A DNA stretch of 64,000 nucleotides from Quercus robur (taxonomy: Eukaryota > Streptophyta > Magnoliopsida > Fagales > Fagaceae), in the NCBI RefSeq assembly GCF_932294415.1, contig NC_065535.1, forward strand, positions 9,136,782 to 9,200,781. Reading direction: 5' to 3'. The notes under the pieces are model-generated. The model was not told the origin of the DNA. It saw only the letters and a list, made by a program, of their open reading frames with translations, and made no database searches. Positions 1-10,949 of the stretch are shown one piece after another. A program made the translations under genes and the position numbers. The stretch's first letter is position 1. Each line of letters begins with the position of its first letter.

Positions 1-1945
1 TCACATTGTATCCTCTGTACACGAGTTGAATACAAAGATGTTTGGACTCACATCTACTCTACACCATCTCAGCACTCGATGGGATATGAAGTTTACCTCA
101 CTTCAAACTCAATTGGATCAAATTCAGAGAAGGCTAGAAGAGGATGTATAGCCTATTCCATGACAAAATGGGGGAGTGATAGGCCTGATCAGAGGGGGAG
201 GATATTACCTAAGGGGGAGTGTTTTTGCATTCTTCTTCAGTTTAAGTTGATATATTGTGTTTTGTACCATTTGTACCCATGTGCTTATGTAAGCTTTTAG
301 GGTTAATGTTTTTATGTATAATTTGTAGGCTTTATGGTTTGTACCTTGCTTATTGCAGCCTTTTATGCTATGTTGAAATCAGTACTTTAATCTAAATGTC
401 ATGCATTTTGTTTTAAGTACTGTCACTCTTGTGCCCATGTAGGATTGATCCTAGATGCATATACTTAGTGTATTATGCATTGGTTGAGTGTTGAGCATAC
501 AAGTATCTTGCTTTGTTCTTGTTAACTTGTATGTTCATGTGTTCATTCCAAGTATGAATGAGCACTGTGATCACTACCTTGTGGTGTTCACTTGGTTGAT
601 CAAGCCATGATTTGATTCTTCACTTCATCTTTGCTTGATCAACTTTAGCTTGTTTCATATGCATTTCATGCTTTTCTGCATACAATGATCGTGGTGTATT
701 GTTGTGTTTCAGGAGTTTCATGATCTTATGTTTCAAGTGCTACACATCTTCTAGAGTTAGGTGTGAGTGAGTTTTGTTCAACTGTTCCTAACTCACATGT
801 TAAGTCTAGAGTCTGTTTTAGGGTTTTGTCACGGAATAGCCAAAGGGGGAGATTGTAAGGTTGAATTTAATCAACCATTTTATTGGCTTTATTCCGTGCC
901 AAATTTGTTTGTATTTTAGCATTTAGTAACCCTATATTTAGGTGGGTTTGATGTAAGGGTAATGAGTGAGATAGAGTGTTGATTGCTCAAGAGTGTGCAA
1001 GAAAACAGAGACTCGCGGTTTGCTCTCGCGGGTAGCTTGCGGCTTCAAGCCGCCAAACGCAGCACACGTGCCAAGCGTGCCAGAAGGTGAACAGTCATGC
1101 TAGCTGGAGCACTACAGGACAAAACAGGACAACTGGGCATATGGTTATCTCGCGACTGGGTCTCGCGACTTAGTCAAGTCGCGAGCCACCCCTGTTTTGT
1201 AAAACCTGACGTTTCACATTCCTCTCTCACTTCAGTATAAATACCCCTTATACCCACAAATGTAAGAGAGCTTCCAGAGAGAATTTTGAGAGAGAAACCC
1301 TAAAGAAAAACATGACTGATTCATCCACAATCTATACATTAGAGTCTCTTCAAATTTCTCAACTTTCTTCCTCTCCATTGTCAAATCCTTGAGAGGCATT
1401 TTACTAAACCTTGTTCTCACCATATTCATCACTGTGAGAGGGCTGTTTGGATTTCTCGAAAGCAGTTAAGAAGGAACCAATCTACATTGGTTGATGCTAC
1501 GGTCTTGTAGCGGAATCCGGGAAGTTAGAAAAGAAAAAGGTTTGGCGCAACCTCGTTGGAGCAAGAAGCTTGGAGTGCTTAGGTGCACTGGGTAGATTAG
1601 GCTTGGAGGGTCTATTGGTGTCCATGTATTCCAACTGCATTTTCCAGTGGATTGTTTACCGCTTGGAGGGCGGCAGAGAGGTTTTACGTCGAGGGCTTCG
1701 GTTTCTTCTTCGATAACACATCGCGTGTTGTCTTTGTGTTTGTATCTTCCTTCCCTTTCATCTTTGCCTTTTTATTATCTGCTGTGGGTTGTGATTTTAA
1801 TTTGGCTTAGATAGTTTTTCCAATTCTATATTATAGCTTATGTTCATTTTCAGCACACTAGTTGTTTGACATAATGCGAATTGGTTAAGTTGTAAATTGC
1901 GGGTCTAACCGTTCAAGGGTGTTTATACACATATTTGAACTTTCA
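1..1945 (+). mobile_element. SIRE-like Copia element, 3' end (internal tail plus 3' LTR)
   Basis: The 5' part of this element lies outside the window. Bases 1-853 are the tail of the internal region and include purine-rich stretches. A polypurine tract (aaagggggaga) lies directly before an LTR that starts TGTAAGG at 854 and ends TTTCA at 1945. The same LTR occurs at 8678-9753, 20050-21134 and 27422-28532, which fixes its ends. The LTR contains a TATA-like block (agtataaatacccctt, near 1233) followed by purine-rich leader sequence. The internal tail resembles the end of the env-like region of the related copy at 20-27 kb. The element is a fossil with no intact long reading frame in the visible part. 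Confidence 0.8.
854..1945 (+). repeat. 3' LTR of SIRE-like Copia (about 1.09 kb)
   Basis: The repeat has TG...CA ends and follows a polypurine tract. It contains several TCGCGA/CTCGCG motifs and a probable TATA box. The five bases after it are acatg. The matching target-site copy would lie upstream of the window, so it cannot be compared. Confidence 0.8.
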
Positions 1946-2286
1946 ACATGGAACTATGAAAGTGAATTCTCCATCTAAATGTTGTTACATTACATACGTA
2001 ACGATGACACCAAATATCAAGCATCATGTACCATGGTGGTATACTTGTATCATTGTTGACTATATATTTTTATTAATAATAATAAATTTATTATTAATTT
2101 TCTGAATAGTCATGAATTTAATTACACAAAACAAGCTAGGGCTTTCTTTGCATTAAAAGAAAGCCAATGCAAAGAAAGCCTAGGGATGACAATTTTTCCC
2201 CGCCCCACTTACGCTCGTGTTGGTAATTTCTCACTCTCCTGTGTCTTAAAGGTGTTATTGAGTGTTTTTTTTGGAGTTTTAGTGAA
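1946..2286. other. unassigned spacer between Copia LTR and dUTPase fragment
   Basis: AT-rich sequence with no gene recognised. It contains two near-identical 'gcaaagaaagcc' stretches (about 2145-2180) and a short GC-rich block (ccccgccccac). Confidence 0.5.
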
Positions 2287-2553
2287 ATGGGTATTTGTGA
2301 TTATGTAGCGCCAAGGTCTGGATTGGCGTGGAAGCACTCGATCGATGTGGGTGCAGGTGTGATCGATGCTGACTACAAGGGTCCAGTTAGGGTTATACTG
2401 TTTAACCATTCGGATGTTGATTTTGAGGTGAAAGTGGGTGATAGGATTGCACAGTTGATTATTGAGAAGATCTTGACACCTGATGTGATTGAGGTTGAGG
2501 ATTTGGACGCCACGGTTAGAGGCGAGGGTGGGTTCGGGTCTACTGGCGAATGA
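2287..2553 (+). pseudogene. DUT: dUTPase (deoxyuridine triphosphatase) C-terminal fragment
   Basis: dUTPase hydrolyses dUTP to dUMP and PPi, keeping uracil out of DNA and supplying dUMP for dTTP synthesis. The 88-residue frame carries the conserved [17 protein letters not shown] segment, then [20 protein letters not shown] and the C-terminal glycine-rich GGFGSTGE motif, which closes over the substrate in the trimer. It is only about half the usual plant protein. The N-terminal half is absent, and the residues just before APRSG (GICDYV) no longer match the usual GTYARV/I. No splice acceptor or upstream exon was found, so this is a decayed partial copy, perhaps a retrocopy. A hAT-like element begins 18 bases after the stop. 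Confidence 0.8.
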
Positions 2554-2796
2554 GCGAGCTGCTTTGCAATTAGCATGGTTTTAAAAAATGGTACGGTCAA
2601 AGAACCGGAATAGAGAGTGGTTCTCGGTTTTATGGTCGGACGGGGATTGGACTGATGGTCGAACCGATGATGTCATAAATAATTAATTAATAATTATAAA
2701 ATATAAATAAATAAATAAATAATTTTATAGCTAATATTTTAACTAAAAAATTAAATTAAATAACAGTAAAACATTAAACCTTAACTTTAATTTATA

Positions 2797-2977
2797 AGAA
2801 ATGATATGTCCACAATAGTCTTATAATATTTCTACAATAAATTCTAGGTGATAAGTTGTTACTAATTGTTATTGTTAGGTAAATAAAAGTAATTTTAGTA
2901 TTAAGTTCAAATTTGAATCAATAACAACTAACCATTTATAATTTATTGTAAAAATATTGTAAATATAACATATCTTT
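2797..2977. mobile_element. MITE with long inverted repeats (family A)
   Basis: The left arm (gatatgtccacaatag ... acaataaatt ... taagttgtta) is mirrored by the right arm (caataacaac ... catttataattt ... gtaaatataacatatc) over about 60 bases. The copy at 49125-49287 has the same architecture and the same caataacaac/catttataattt core. It has no coding capacity. Confidence 0.55.
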
Positions 2978-3200
2978 TTATTTATATATTAGACAGCCAA
3001 ACTCAAGCCCACTATAAAAATTATTTTAGTTATTCTTTCATTTTTCAAATATCAAAAAGTCACTGGTGAGTGACAATATCATTGCCCATTACTTTTCCAC
3101 CCCATATCCTATCTTTAGTCCTTTACACGTTGATACTCCACCTACCACATATTTTGAAATCTTACATCCACACCAGTGGCAGAGCTAGAATTTCAAGTTA

Positions 3201-3214
3201 GGGGGGGGGGGGGG
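3201..3214 (+). repeat. G14 homopolymer
   Basis: Fourteen consecutive G just inside the left end of the nested hAT element. The family commonly has a G-rich stretch here, so this run may be natural. Confidence 0.9.
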
Positions 3215-3596
3215 AAGATTAAAAGACAATATTGAAGGTATAATTAATCTAAGATAAATTAATCGATACTAAATACACAATTTAAACATGTAATTTGGAT
3301 CTTTAAAATAAATTGGAAAAATAAAGCAATGTAAAAATATTAAGAATATAGCAATATGCTTATGAAGTTCTATTCGGTTATATGCAACTCAATGCCATGA
3401 ATGCTTCTAAATTTTCATATAGACATTTTTACTTTTTTATGTCGTTAAAATTCGAGTTTATAGCAAAAACTCAAGTTTGATATTGAAAAGGTTGATAACT
3501 AGGGAAAAAATTGTAAGCTGGAAACCAACTAGTGAGGCGCTAAAGTAGTCACATTACACATAAACATATATTTTTCTTTCAAAGTCCAATTCAGTC

Positions 3597-3598
3597 TA

Positions 3599-3629
<31 letters not shown>

Positions 3630-3630
3630 T
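3597..3630. repeat. (TA)12 plus T10 microsatellite
   Basis: Twelve TA units followed by a T run, inside the nested hAT element. Confidence 0.9.
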
Positions 3631-4519
3631 CAGTCGTAGTTGGCAAAGTAGTGTGTAAAAAAAAGTACTATTAGATGGGACCCATTATGTAAAAAAAGTG
3701 TTGCCATGCGAATGTAAAATTGTCTGACAATTGTTGACAAGTTAATAAATATAAATAACAAGAAAAAGTAGATTGTGTTTTGTGTCAACTGTCAAGTGGG
3801 GACTTTTACTGCATTTTACACCACTACTGCTTCAGAAATTTTGAGAAGGCCAGGGGGGCAAGCGCCCCCCCTCCCTCCGCCCCTGATCCACACCTTGGTT
3901 AATTAAAAGCTTTGTACTAGTTTCTTCTTTTACTTTTCTCTCATTTCTCATCTCTTTGCCTTCAGTACTCTCTCTCGGTCAATATATGTGCATCAGTGCA
4001 TGTGCAAGTCTCCAAGAGCAGCAGCAAGATTTTTCTCGTTCTTTTTATTCAGCCAAAAAAATATAAATAAAAGAGCAGCAAGAAAAGCTCTTAAACTGAA
4101 GCAGACATTGTACCTACGTGGCTGCATCTCTTTGGTTTGAGTTTCCTCAGTTCTTTTCAACTGTGTCAAGTCATAAATAGTAAATTTGATATTTTTGGTG
4201 TCAATGTGGGCATCTTAGGCTTCACAACTTTAGACTTAACAACATTTTCAAAGTCAAAACCTCTCTTCTTCTTAAATCTGAAACAAAATCTCTTATTTAT
4301 TTTTATTTTTTTGGTCAGAAACACAGTGGCTGAAGTGTTAATGAACAAGCTAAAAATCGGTTTAACTGTACTGATTTTCGGTTTTTCGGTTAAACTGGCG
4401 GTTTTTCCAGTTTTTCCGTTTTTTCCTTTATTTTCGGTTTTTAGTAATAATCGAACCAGATTAAGGTTCGATTCCCGGTTGAACTGGCCGGTCCGGTCCG
4501 GTTTTTAAAACTATGGCTA

Positions 4520-5304
4520 TTAGCAACGATGCCATTACTCCTGCTTTCGTTTTCTTAGGGATTAGATTTTGGATCAGTGACTTGTTTGATGTTGTGGTCT
4601 ATGAGTAATTATGTCGAACGGTTAGTGAGCAAGTTGTACTGATATTGCTTAATGATATTTTCAATGGAATTTAAGAAGCCTTATTCTGTAAATTAGTGTG
4701 TTCATTAAGCTTTCTTGTGATGTATACATACAATTTGTGGTATGCTATTGAACAGCAGAGCACAGATGAACATAATAAAGTTGAAACATGGGCCATGTGC
4801 CTATACAATTGTAGGTTTGGTTCAAGCATGAGTTTGTACAGATTAGGTTTTTCACTCTTTCAAGTGAAACAGTGAGAGTTCATGATTATTTTCTGTCCTA
4901 AGTATCCTTAACTAAAATTATTGACCACAATTCAAAGTAGTCTTCAACTATTAAAGCTCCCTAAAAGCTTGATCACACTCAAATTTTTCTTCAGTTAAAA
5001 TACCATGCCAGCAGCCTAGTACTAGGCTGCATTATAATTTACAAGGATTTGAGGTAGTTGCTGTAATTTGAAAGAAACCTTTAACATTTATACACACACA
5101 AGCACACAATATGATACTAATCTTACCAATCTTCCCTTTAATATAACAGAGTGCAAACAAATTGAAGGGTAAGATGAAAATACCATAGCCAATAAAATAA
5201 GATTGATCATCAATATAGCAGCCTTTTGTTGATCTTAAAATTTGGGACTAAGGCTTAGTTGGTATCATCAATATGTTGAAAGGCCACTAATGAATTTGGT
5301 TCAA
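4520..5304. other. gene-free interval with an RTE-type tail relic
   Basis: The first few hundred bases may be the displaced 3' flank of the dUTPase copy. Around 5225-5262 the sequence 'gatcttaaaatttgggacta' followed by aggcttagttgg looks like the 3' tail of RTE LINEs and their SINEs, as seen again at about 11420 and 19770. No gene was recognised. Confidence 0.4.
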
Positions 5305-5391
5305 CGACAAGGAGTATGATTCCTACGTGGATTCTGATCTCTGGGACTTGCCCTCCCTGCAACTGAACCTTCTTGACGGAAATACCATGAT
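5305..5391 (+). pseudogene. LACTB2-like exon fragment, N-terminal part
   Basis: The frame reads FNDKEYDSYVDSDLWDLPS then LQLNLLDG. This matches the plant-specific N-terminal region, where the family has FNDEEYDSFVDSDLWDLPS. The exon start is not resolved because the bases before it do not match. The next stretch of the protein, over 100 residues in the family, cannot be found before the following exon at 5643. Confidence 0.7.
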
Positions 5392-5642
5392 TTCAAATTC
5401 ATTTATTTTTGATATCATTTCAAATCCAAGAATTTTAAATGTTTAAAATCTTTGTTGGATCTGTCAAATTCAAATCCTTGACTTTTTTTAAAGCATCCAA
5501 ACAAGTTATTTGCATTTTAATCACCCAAATCCAAATCCTGTTATCCAAACGCATTGTAAGGGGACTCCTCTGTATAGTTGTCCGCATGCATCTTGTTAAT
5601 GTATCTTCCATTCTTTTTCTTTTTCTTTTTTCTTTTTTTCAG

Positions 5643-5823
5643 GAGTATCCTCCTGGTGTTAAACTTGTACCAATTGGAAGTAAGACAGCAAAGCCTTTCC
5701 GTACAACAAACTTGATCATATTTGCACCTGAAAATTTTTCAAATGAAAGTGAGAACAATAGTTTTGTTGCTTGGGGATGCATTGATAGTGGATCCAGGAT
5801 GGAGGTCTGAATTCCATGAAGAG
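5643..5823 (+). pseudogene. LACTB2-like exon: EYPPGV...FHEE
   Basis: A pyrimidine-rich tract and CAG acceptor precede EYPPGVKLVPIGSKTAKPF and TTNLIIFAPEN, the start of the beta-lactamase fold. After VAWG two bases are missing relative to the family. In the following frame the sequence resumes as DALIVDPGWRSEFHEE, and the exon ends at GAG before a GTATAA donor. The 2-base loss would stop translation in the uncorrected frame at 5810. Confidence 0.85.
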
Positions 5824-6111
5824 GTATAATTTCTTTTGCTATGCTGAGATGCTGCTGCCTTTTTTACAGATGATTTTTAGTATTTTATTCTGCTTGACAT
5901 TCTCATTCTCAAATACCATCTATGGATTTAGTGAACTCAATAATGTTTGAAATAGGATATTTTATTGTTGTCCCGTACTGTGGGCTTCTTACATACTCGT
6001 GGATTTCCTACTTGAATACATTTTATGGGAAAAACTTGTGTCACTTTCAAATTATAAAAAGGGAAAAAAGAAACATGAGCTAATTTTATAGCCATTGTTT
6101 TCCATTTATAT

Positions 6112-6709
6112 GAAAGTAAGAATCCTGTTCTCATTCTTGTGGATTACCTGCTTGGCAGAGTTCCACCATTTTTACTGTCCTTGGAAGCTATCTTTGCACT
6201 TTCTTGAGTAACAGTGCTGTCTTATAAAATGGAAGCGTCAAAGAAAAGTAGCGGCTTTGGGATAAGTTCCTCCACCTCTGAACCAAATTATAGCTCTGTG
6301 TCTGGCACACTTTTGATGTGTCCCTTTAAAAATGGGAGTGCCTAAAAAAGGAAGTAAGAATCCTGTTCTCGTTCTTATGGATTACCTGCTTGGCAGAGTT
6401 CCACCATTTTCCTTGTCCTTGGAAACTATCTTTGCTCTTTCTTGAGTAACAGTGCTGTCTTATAAAAGAAAGTAAGATTCCTGTTCTCATTAGTGTGGAT
6501 TACCTGCTTGACAGAGTTCCAAACATTTTCCCTGTCCTCGGAAGCTATCTTTGCTCTTTCTTAAGTAACAGTGCTGTCTTATAAAATGGAAGCGTCAAAG
6601 AAAAGTAGTGGCTTTTGGATAAGTTCCTCCACCTCTGAACCAAATTATAGCTCTGTGTCTGGCACACTTTTGATGTGTCCCTTTAAAAATGGGAGTGCCT
6701 AAGACAAGG
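6112..6709 (+). repeat. three direct repeats, about 240, 116 and 240 bases
   Basis: Copy 1 (about 6112-6352), a shortened copy 2 (about 6353-6468) and copy 3 (about 6469-6709) share 'gtggattacctgcttg', 'gtaacagtgctgtcttataa', 'tatagctctgtgtctggcac' and 'aaaaatgggagtgcctaa'. The middle copy lacks the second half. The unit has a short open frame (VDYLLGRVPP, then SSSTSEPNYSSVSGT) that looks codon-like, but I cannot assign it. It lies in the second intron of the LACTB2-like gene. Confidence 0.85.
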
Positions 6710-7516
6710 AAGGGTATTGGATAAATTCTGACAGTTTTGATCCAATACAACTCTTCATGTAGGGCTGTCAATAAGCTCCTTTTCTAGGGCTCCATCCTGT
6801 AGAGCATTCCTTTTGAGATCAGTTGCTCTTTCTAATAATCCATATAGCCTTTATTTTGTCTGATGTATGGATATAATGCACTTCCTCTTTTAATTGGTAG
6901 ACATTTGGTTGTACGAAAATTAATCCTGACGTTTCATTGCAACTTTGTTTGATGGACCCTAAGGCTCATTTTTGTGGCTTTCAGGCCATTAGTGGGTCTT
7001 GGAGGATCACAATTGGTCTCACATCAGCTGGATGCCATCTGGCTATTGGATATTTGGGAGCTCCAATTGGTCTTATATTAATGTTAGCCATCAACAGAAT
7101 CTATTGGTCCAGAGGTCATGTGGCTTCCCATGGAGTTTGTGAATCTGTCCTTCAGCACATTTTGATTGACTTGTAACCGTAAACTGGGATTTGGAACTCT
7201 CCTGGGAAGGATCCTATTTAAAACTTGTCAGCTGTCAAGGCTGTGAACAATAAGAGATCAGTAATCAAATCCTTGGTACTTTCCATGCTTTCTAAGGGTT
7301 TCTCTACTTCTTGTCTTTTTATTATTATTTTTTTTTTTTGACAAAATTAAGGATTTAACTAACAGAAATGTTGGTTCTCTTCTGTTATGTATAAATTCTT
7401 TTTAATATGACTAATCATATAATTGGACATAGTTTTGATAATGTATGTTGCTGTTGATTAATTCATATTTATTTTATTTAATTTACATTCATCAATTAAA
7501 ATGATTAGTAGTCTTA
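6710..7516. other. intron sequence, nothing recognised
   Basis: Single-copy-looking AT-rich sequence with a T-rich run near 7320-7342. A 79-codon open frame at 6937-7176 has no recognisable domain and is probably chance. Confidence 0.4.
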
Positions 7517-8034
7517 CAGTGTTTTGGAGGGAAAGGGGAGTAGAGGGTATGGGGGATAAGTAGAGGAGAGGGGAGGGGAATGGTTATCCCTTCCCTTATT
7601 TGGATGTTTTACAAATTAAGAGGGGGAGGGATATCTATACCCCTCCCCTTTGTTTGGATGTATTAAAAATTGAATGGGAAGGAGGACATGATAAACATCA
7701 TATAAGTTAACAATTATAGCCCTCTATGTTCATTAGAAGAAGTAGATATAAACTCTAAAAAAAATAACAAAAAAGAAATAGGTATAAATTGACAATTTTT
7801 TTTTTTTTTAATCTAAGTGGTTACCTTCCCGCCCCCTTGCCCTCCAAGTTCCCCTAGTTTGGTGGAATTAAAAAAATGAGGGGTTTGGAGTGGTATCTTA
7901 CCCCTCCAAATCCCCACAAACCCCTTCCTACACCCTTTCAAAAAAAAAAAAAAAAAATCCAAGCAAGGTTTATTAAACACCTCTCATCCCATCCCCTATA
8001 CTCCCTGCAACTTTCCCTCCATCCAAACAACCCA
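7517..8034. mobile_element. Tourist-like MITE (TTA target site)
   Basis: The 518-bp element is flanked by TTA at 7514-7516 and 8035-8037. The ends form an imperfect inverted repeat around 'ttttggagggaaag' on the left and 'ctttccctccatccaaac' on the right. The 3-base TTA duplication is typical of PIF/Harbinger. The interior is G-rich then C-rich, AT-rich in the middle, and has no coding capacity. Confidence 0.6.
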
Positions 8035-8166
8035 TTAAAGATGTGTCTTTGTACATGCCTATGAAATGATATGCAGTCACCCTTACAGCAGATGATGCTT
8101 ACTTTCTAATTTTTTTTAAAATATTTTTTTCTTAGTAACTGATAAAATTGTTGTTTACATGATCAG

Positions 8167-8253
8167 CTCCAAAAAATAGTTGTTGCTTTGCCACGGAAGT
8201 TAATTGTGTTTGTTACCCATCATCATCGGGGGGGGGGGGGGGTCATGTGGATG
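8167..8253 (+). pseudogene. LACTB2-like exon with damaged HHHHDH metal-binding motif
   Basis: After a TCAG acceptor the frame reads LQKIVVALPRKLIVFVTHHH, which leads straight into the zinc-binding HxHxDH motif of the family. Where roughly four bases (atga) are expected before tcatgtggatg, there are 15 consecutive G (8228-8242). The exon then ends with a good GTAAGT donor. The aspartate and one histidine of the motif are lost and the frame is shifted. This copy could not bind its metal ions as written. Confidence 0.85.
8228..8242 (+). repeat. G15 homopolymer inside an exon
   Basis: Fifteen consecutive G interrupt the metal-binding codons of the LACTB2-like exon. It is either a real replacement or an artefact of sequencing or polishing. 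Confidence 0.9.
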
Positions 8254-8677
8254 GTAAGTTTTTATAGTATTAAGTAACATAACTGAGAGGAAAGGTTTAT
8301 TTTTTGTTTAATGCTGTGTTTTTAAATGCCAATCACAATAGTAGATTACACATAAGTAAGGAGATATATTCTTCTCCAAAAAAAAAAAAAAAAGGAGATA
8401 TATGATATATCACACACATGTTAAACACTTGATTATTTTTGCATGTATTAACCGTGAAAATTGGATGATGACTACAAAATTTAGTTCCAAATGGTTTATT
8501 AAAAAATAGTTTATGTATAAAATGCTATGAATCCGATAAAGAATAAAATGATTCTCGCGATTCTGTGGAGGATGTACAGGCTGTGTTTTGTTCCATTGAA
8601 GACGAGGTGTATTTTGTTTTCATTTCCCGTTTTCTGTGGGACTCACCAGTGAAAAACTTGTTTGCGTTTGTCTTTTG
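8254..8677. other. intron sequence, nothing recognised
   Basis: AT-rich intron with an A15 tract around 8380-8394. It ends at the target-site copy ttttg (8673-8677) of the following solo LTR. Confidence 0.5.
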
Positions 8678-9753
8678 TGAAAGTTCAAAAACGTGTACAA
8701 AACACCTTTGAACGTTTAGACCCCCAAAATACAACTTAACCAATTCAAGCAATATGTCAAACAACTAGTGTGCAGAAACTTAACATATGCTATAATATGA
8801 AATTGGTTAAAAACTATCTAAGCCATAACAAAATAAAATCCACAGCAGATAATAAAAAGGCAAAGATAGAGAGGAAGGAAGATGCAAACACAAAGACAAC
8901 ACGCGATGTGTTATCGAAGAGGAAACCGAAGCCCTCGGCGTAAAACCTCTCTGCCGCCCTCCAAGCGGTAAACAATCCACTAGAAAATACAGTTGGGATA
9001 CAAGGACAGCAATAGACCCTCCAAGCCTAATCTACCCAGTGCACCTAAGCCCTCCAAGCTTCCTGCTCCAACGAGGTTGCGCCGAACCTTTTTCTTTTCT
9101 AGCTTCCCAGATTCTGCTACTAGACCGTAGCATCAACCAATGAAGATTGGTTCCTTCCTAACTGCTTCCCAGAAATCCAAACAACTGTCTCATAGTGATG
9201 ATGATGGATTTGACAATGGAGAGGAAGAGAGTTGAGGAATTTGAAGAGACTCTAAGGTATAGATTGTAGGTGAAACAATCTTGTTTTTCTTTAGGGTTTC
9301 TCTCTCAAAATTCTCTCTGGAAGCTTTCTTTCAATCGTGGGTAAAAGGGGTATTTATACTGGAGTGGGAGAGGAATGTGAAACGTCAGGTTTTACAAAAC
9401 AGGGGTGTCTCGCGGCTTGACCTCGCGGCTTGACTAAGTCGCGAGATCCAGTCGCGAGTTAACCGTATGGCCAGTTGTCCTGTTTTGTCCTGTAGTGCTC
9501 CAGCTAGCATGACTGTTCATCTTCCAGCATGCTTGGCATGTGTGCTGCTTTTGGCGGCTTGCAGCCGCGAGTCACCCGCGAGTCCCAGCCGCGAGTCTCT
9601 GTTTTCTTGCACACTCTTGAGCAATCTTCACTCTATCTCACTCACTACCCTTACAACAAACCCACCTAAATACAGGGTTACTAAATGCTGAATTACAAGT
9701 AAATTTGGCACGGAATAAAGCCAATTAGATGGTTGAATAAATTCAACCTTACA
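8678..9753 (-). mobile_element. solo LTR of the SIRE-like Copia family
   Basis: A complete LTR lies in reverse orientation. Its 5' end (TGTAAGG) is at 9753 and its 3' end (TTTCA) at 8678. Perfect 5-bp target-site copies ttttg lie at 8673-8677 and 9754-9758, with no internal region. That pattern shows a whole element inserted here and was later reduced by recombination between its LTRs. It sits in the third intron of the LACTB2-like gene, opposite to the gene's direction. Confidence 0.92.
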
Positions 9754-10949
9754 TTTTGCTCTTAGTTTTCATTTTTAAGATCCAAAAATGTGGGTATGAC
9801 TACAGAAAATGAAAAAAACTTTTTGGTATTTTCATTTTCAGCAAATATGAAGTCAGTGGCATTCTCGTAATAAAATGGATAAGAGTGGGACCCATCTGTC
9901 ACTATCAAGACCTGTGTAAAATAGTAAAAATACTAAAATCACACCCAACGGTGCTGTCTCATTTTCCTTCACTCTCTCTCTCTCTCCCCTCTCCGACACC
10001 CTGTCTCTCAGCTCTCTCTCTCTCTCTCTCTCTCTCTTGATTGCTAATTCATATTTTTTTAGCTGAATTATGGGGATATACAAATTGGGAATGTTTTATT
10101 TTTGAGTTAGAAATTTTGGTTTTATTCTGATTTGTGATGATCAATGGGCGGAACTTTTGTTTTGGTTGATGTTTTTGAGTAAATTGTTTTAATTGATGAA
10201 TTGGGTCATTGGGGATTGTTTGTAATCCTAGCGTTGCCTTTTCACTGACTGTTAACTAAGGAAGATGAAATTGAAAGGATGGTGCTAGTGGGAAGCCACA
10301 TCCTTTTGGCAAATTTTATCGAGAAATTATTGCGGTTTAGTTGTGGTGGGGGATGTAATGGTGATGGAGGTGGCTGCTGATGGATTTGGTTTTTGCTTTG
10401 GTTTTACCATTGGTGTAGGTGTGGTGGTGAATTTTTAATTGAAAAGATATAAGGAGGAAGAAAAAAAAAAAAAGACCCAAAAATTGGTGCCAAACTGAAA
10501 ATGTGTACAGGATTTGAGAATAGATATGAAAACAAGCCCAACAAGAACCAAATAGGGCCATTATAATCATACTTATTTTGTTTTGGGGAGGGATGGACCA
10601 TTGATGGCCAGTGAACAAGAAATCTTAGCTTTTCTTCTAAAAAGAAAAAGTAGAAAACGAAGACAGCGAGTTAAAGTTGTGTTTACCTATCAAAGCAAAC
10701 AAAAAGAGAAAAAGGGGGAAAGCAACTAAAGAAAATGGCCTCCCCTTAATCTCTTAGTGTAAATTCTACTCTAATAAAACTTCTCCACTCTATAAAACTT
10801 ACTTGGTGCTCTCTCAGACTTACTTTTGGTGCTCTTGAGACTATTACTTTTAGCTGGATATCTACATTCTAAAATTCTGATTAATGTGTTTTTTTTAAAA
10901 ACCGGATGTTGTACTGGGTAGTAATTCTCTATTTCTTGGCTTGTTTCTG
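9754..10949. other. intron with CT microsatellite
   Basis: Apart from the CT microsatellite, the sequence is AT-rich with several A or T runs. Short open frames here show no recognisable domain. The fourth LACTB2-like exon follows immediately. Confidence 0.4.
9970..10037 (+). repeat. interrupted (CT)n microsatellite
   Basis: Two CT blocks are separated by 'ccgacaccctgtctc'. CT repeats like this are common in plant 5' leaders, but no gene start could be tied to it. Confidence 0.85.

Larger units (their letters stand above)
3174..3885. mobile_element. non-autonomous hAT element (CAGTGGCAGAGC ends)
   Basis: The left end is cagtggcagagc and the right end reads caggggcggag in reverse complement. 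It is flanked by a perfect 8-bp target-site duplication, atccacac, at 3166-3173 and 3886-3893, the length hAT transposases make. The element is 712 bp, has G-rich/C-rich subtermini and contains a TA microsatellite. No transposase frame is present, so it would depend on a partner element. It is nested inside the larger hAT-like element. Confidence 0.85.
2571..4519. mobile_element. non-autonomous hAT-like DNA transposon, carrying two nested elements
   Basis: The ends form an imperfect terminal inverted repeat: tagcatggttttaaaaa at the left, and the reverse complement of the right end reads tagccatagttttaaaaa. Both subterminal regions are full of CCGG/AACCGG-type motifs, typical of some plant hAT ends. 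The flanking 8-mers tttgcaat (2563-2570) and ttagcaac (4520-4527) match at 6 of 8 positions, as an aged 8-bp target-site duplication would. No transposase is visible. The interior holds a MITE (about 2797-2977) and a second hAT element (3174-3885). The insertion separates the dUTPase fragment from what is probably its old 3' flank. Confidence 0.6.

Noticed and set aside
6937-7176. A 79-codon open frame, MQLCLMDPKAHFCGFQA...
   Set aside because: No domain was recognised, there is no splice context, and it lies in an intron of the LACTB2-like gene. Chance is the simplest reading.
9467-9691. An open frame reading MASCPVLSCSAPASMTVHL...
   Set aside because: It is the Copia LTR read on one strand; the same frame appears in other LTR copies. 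Not a gene.
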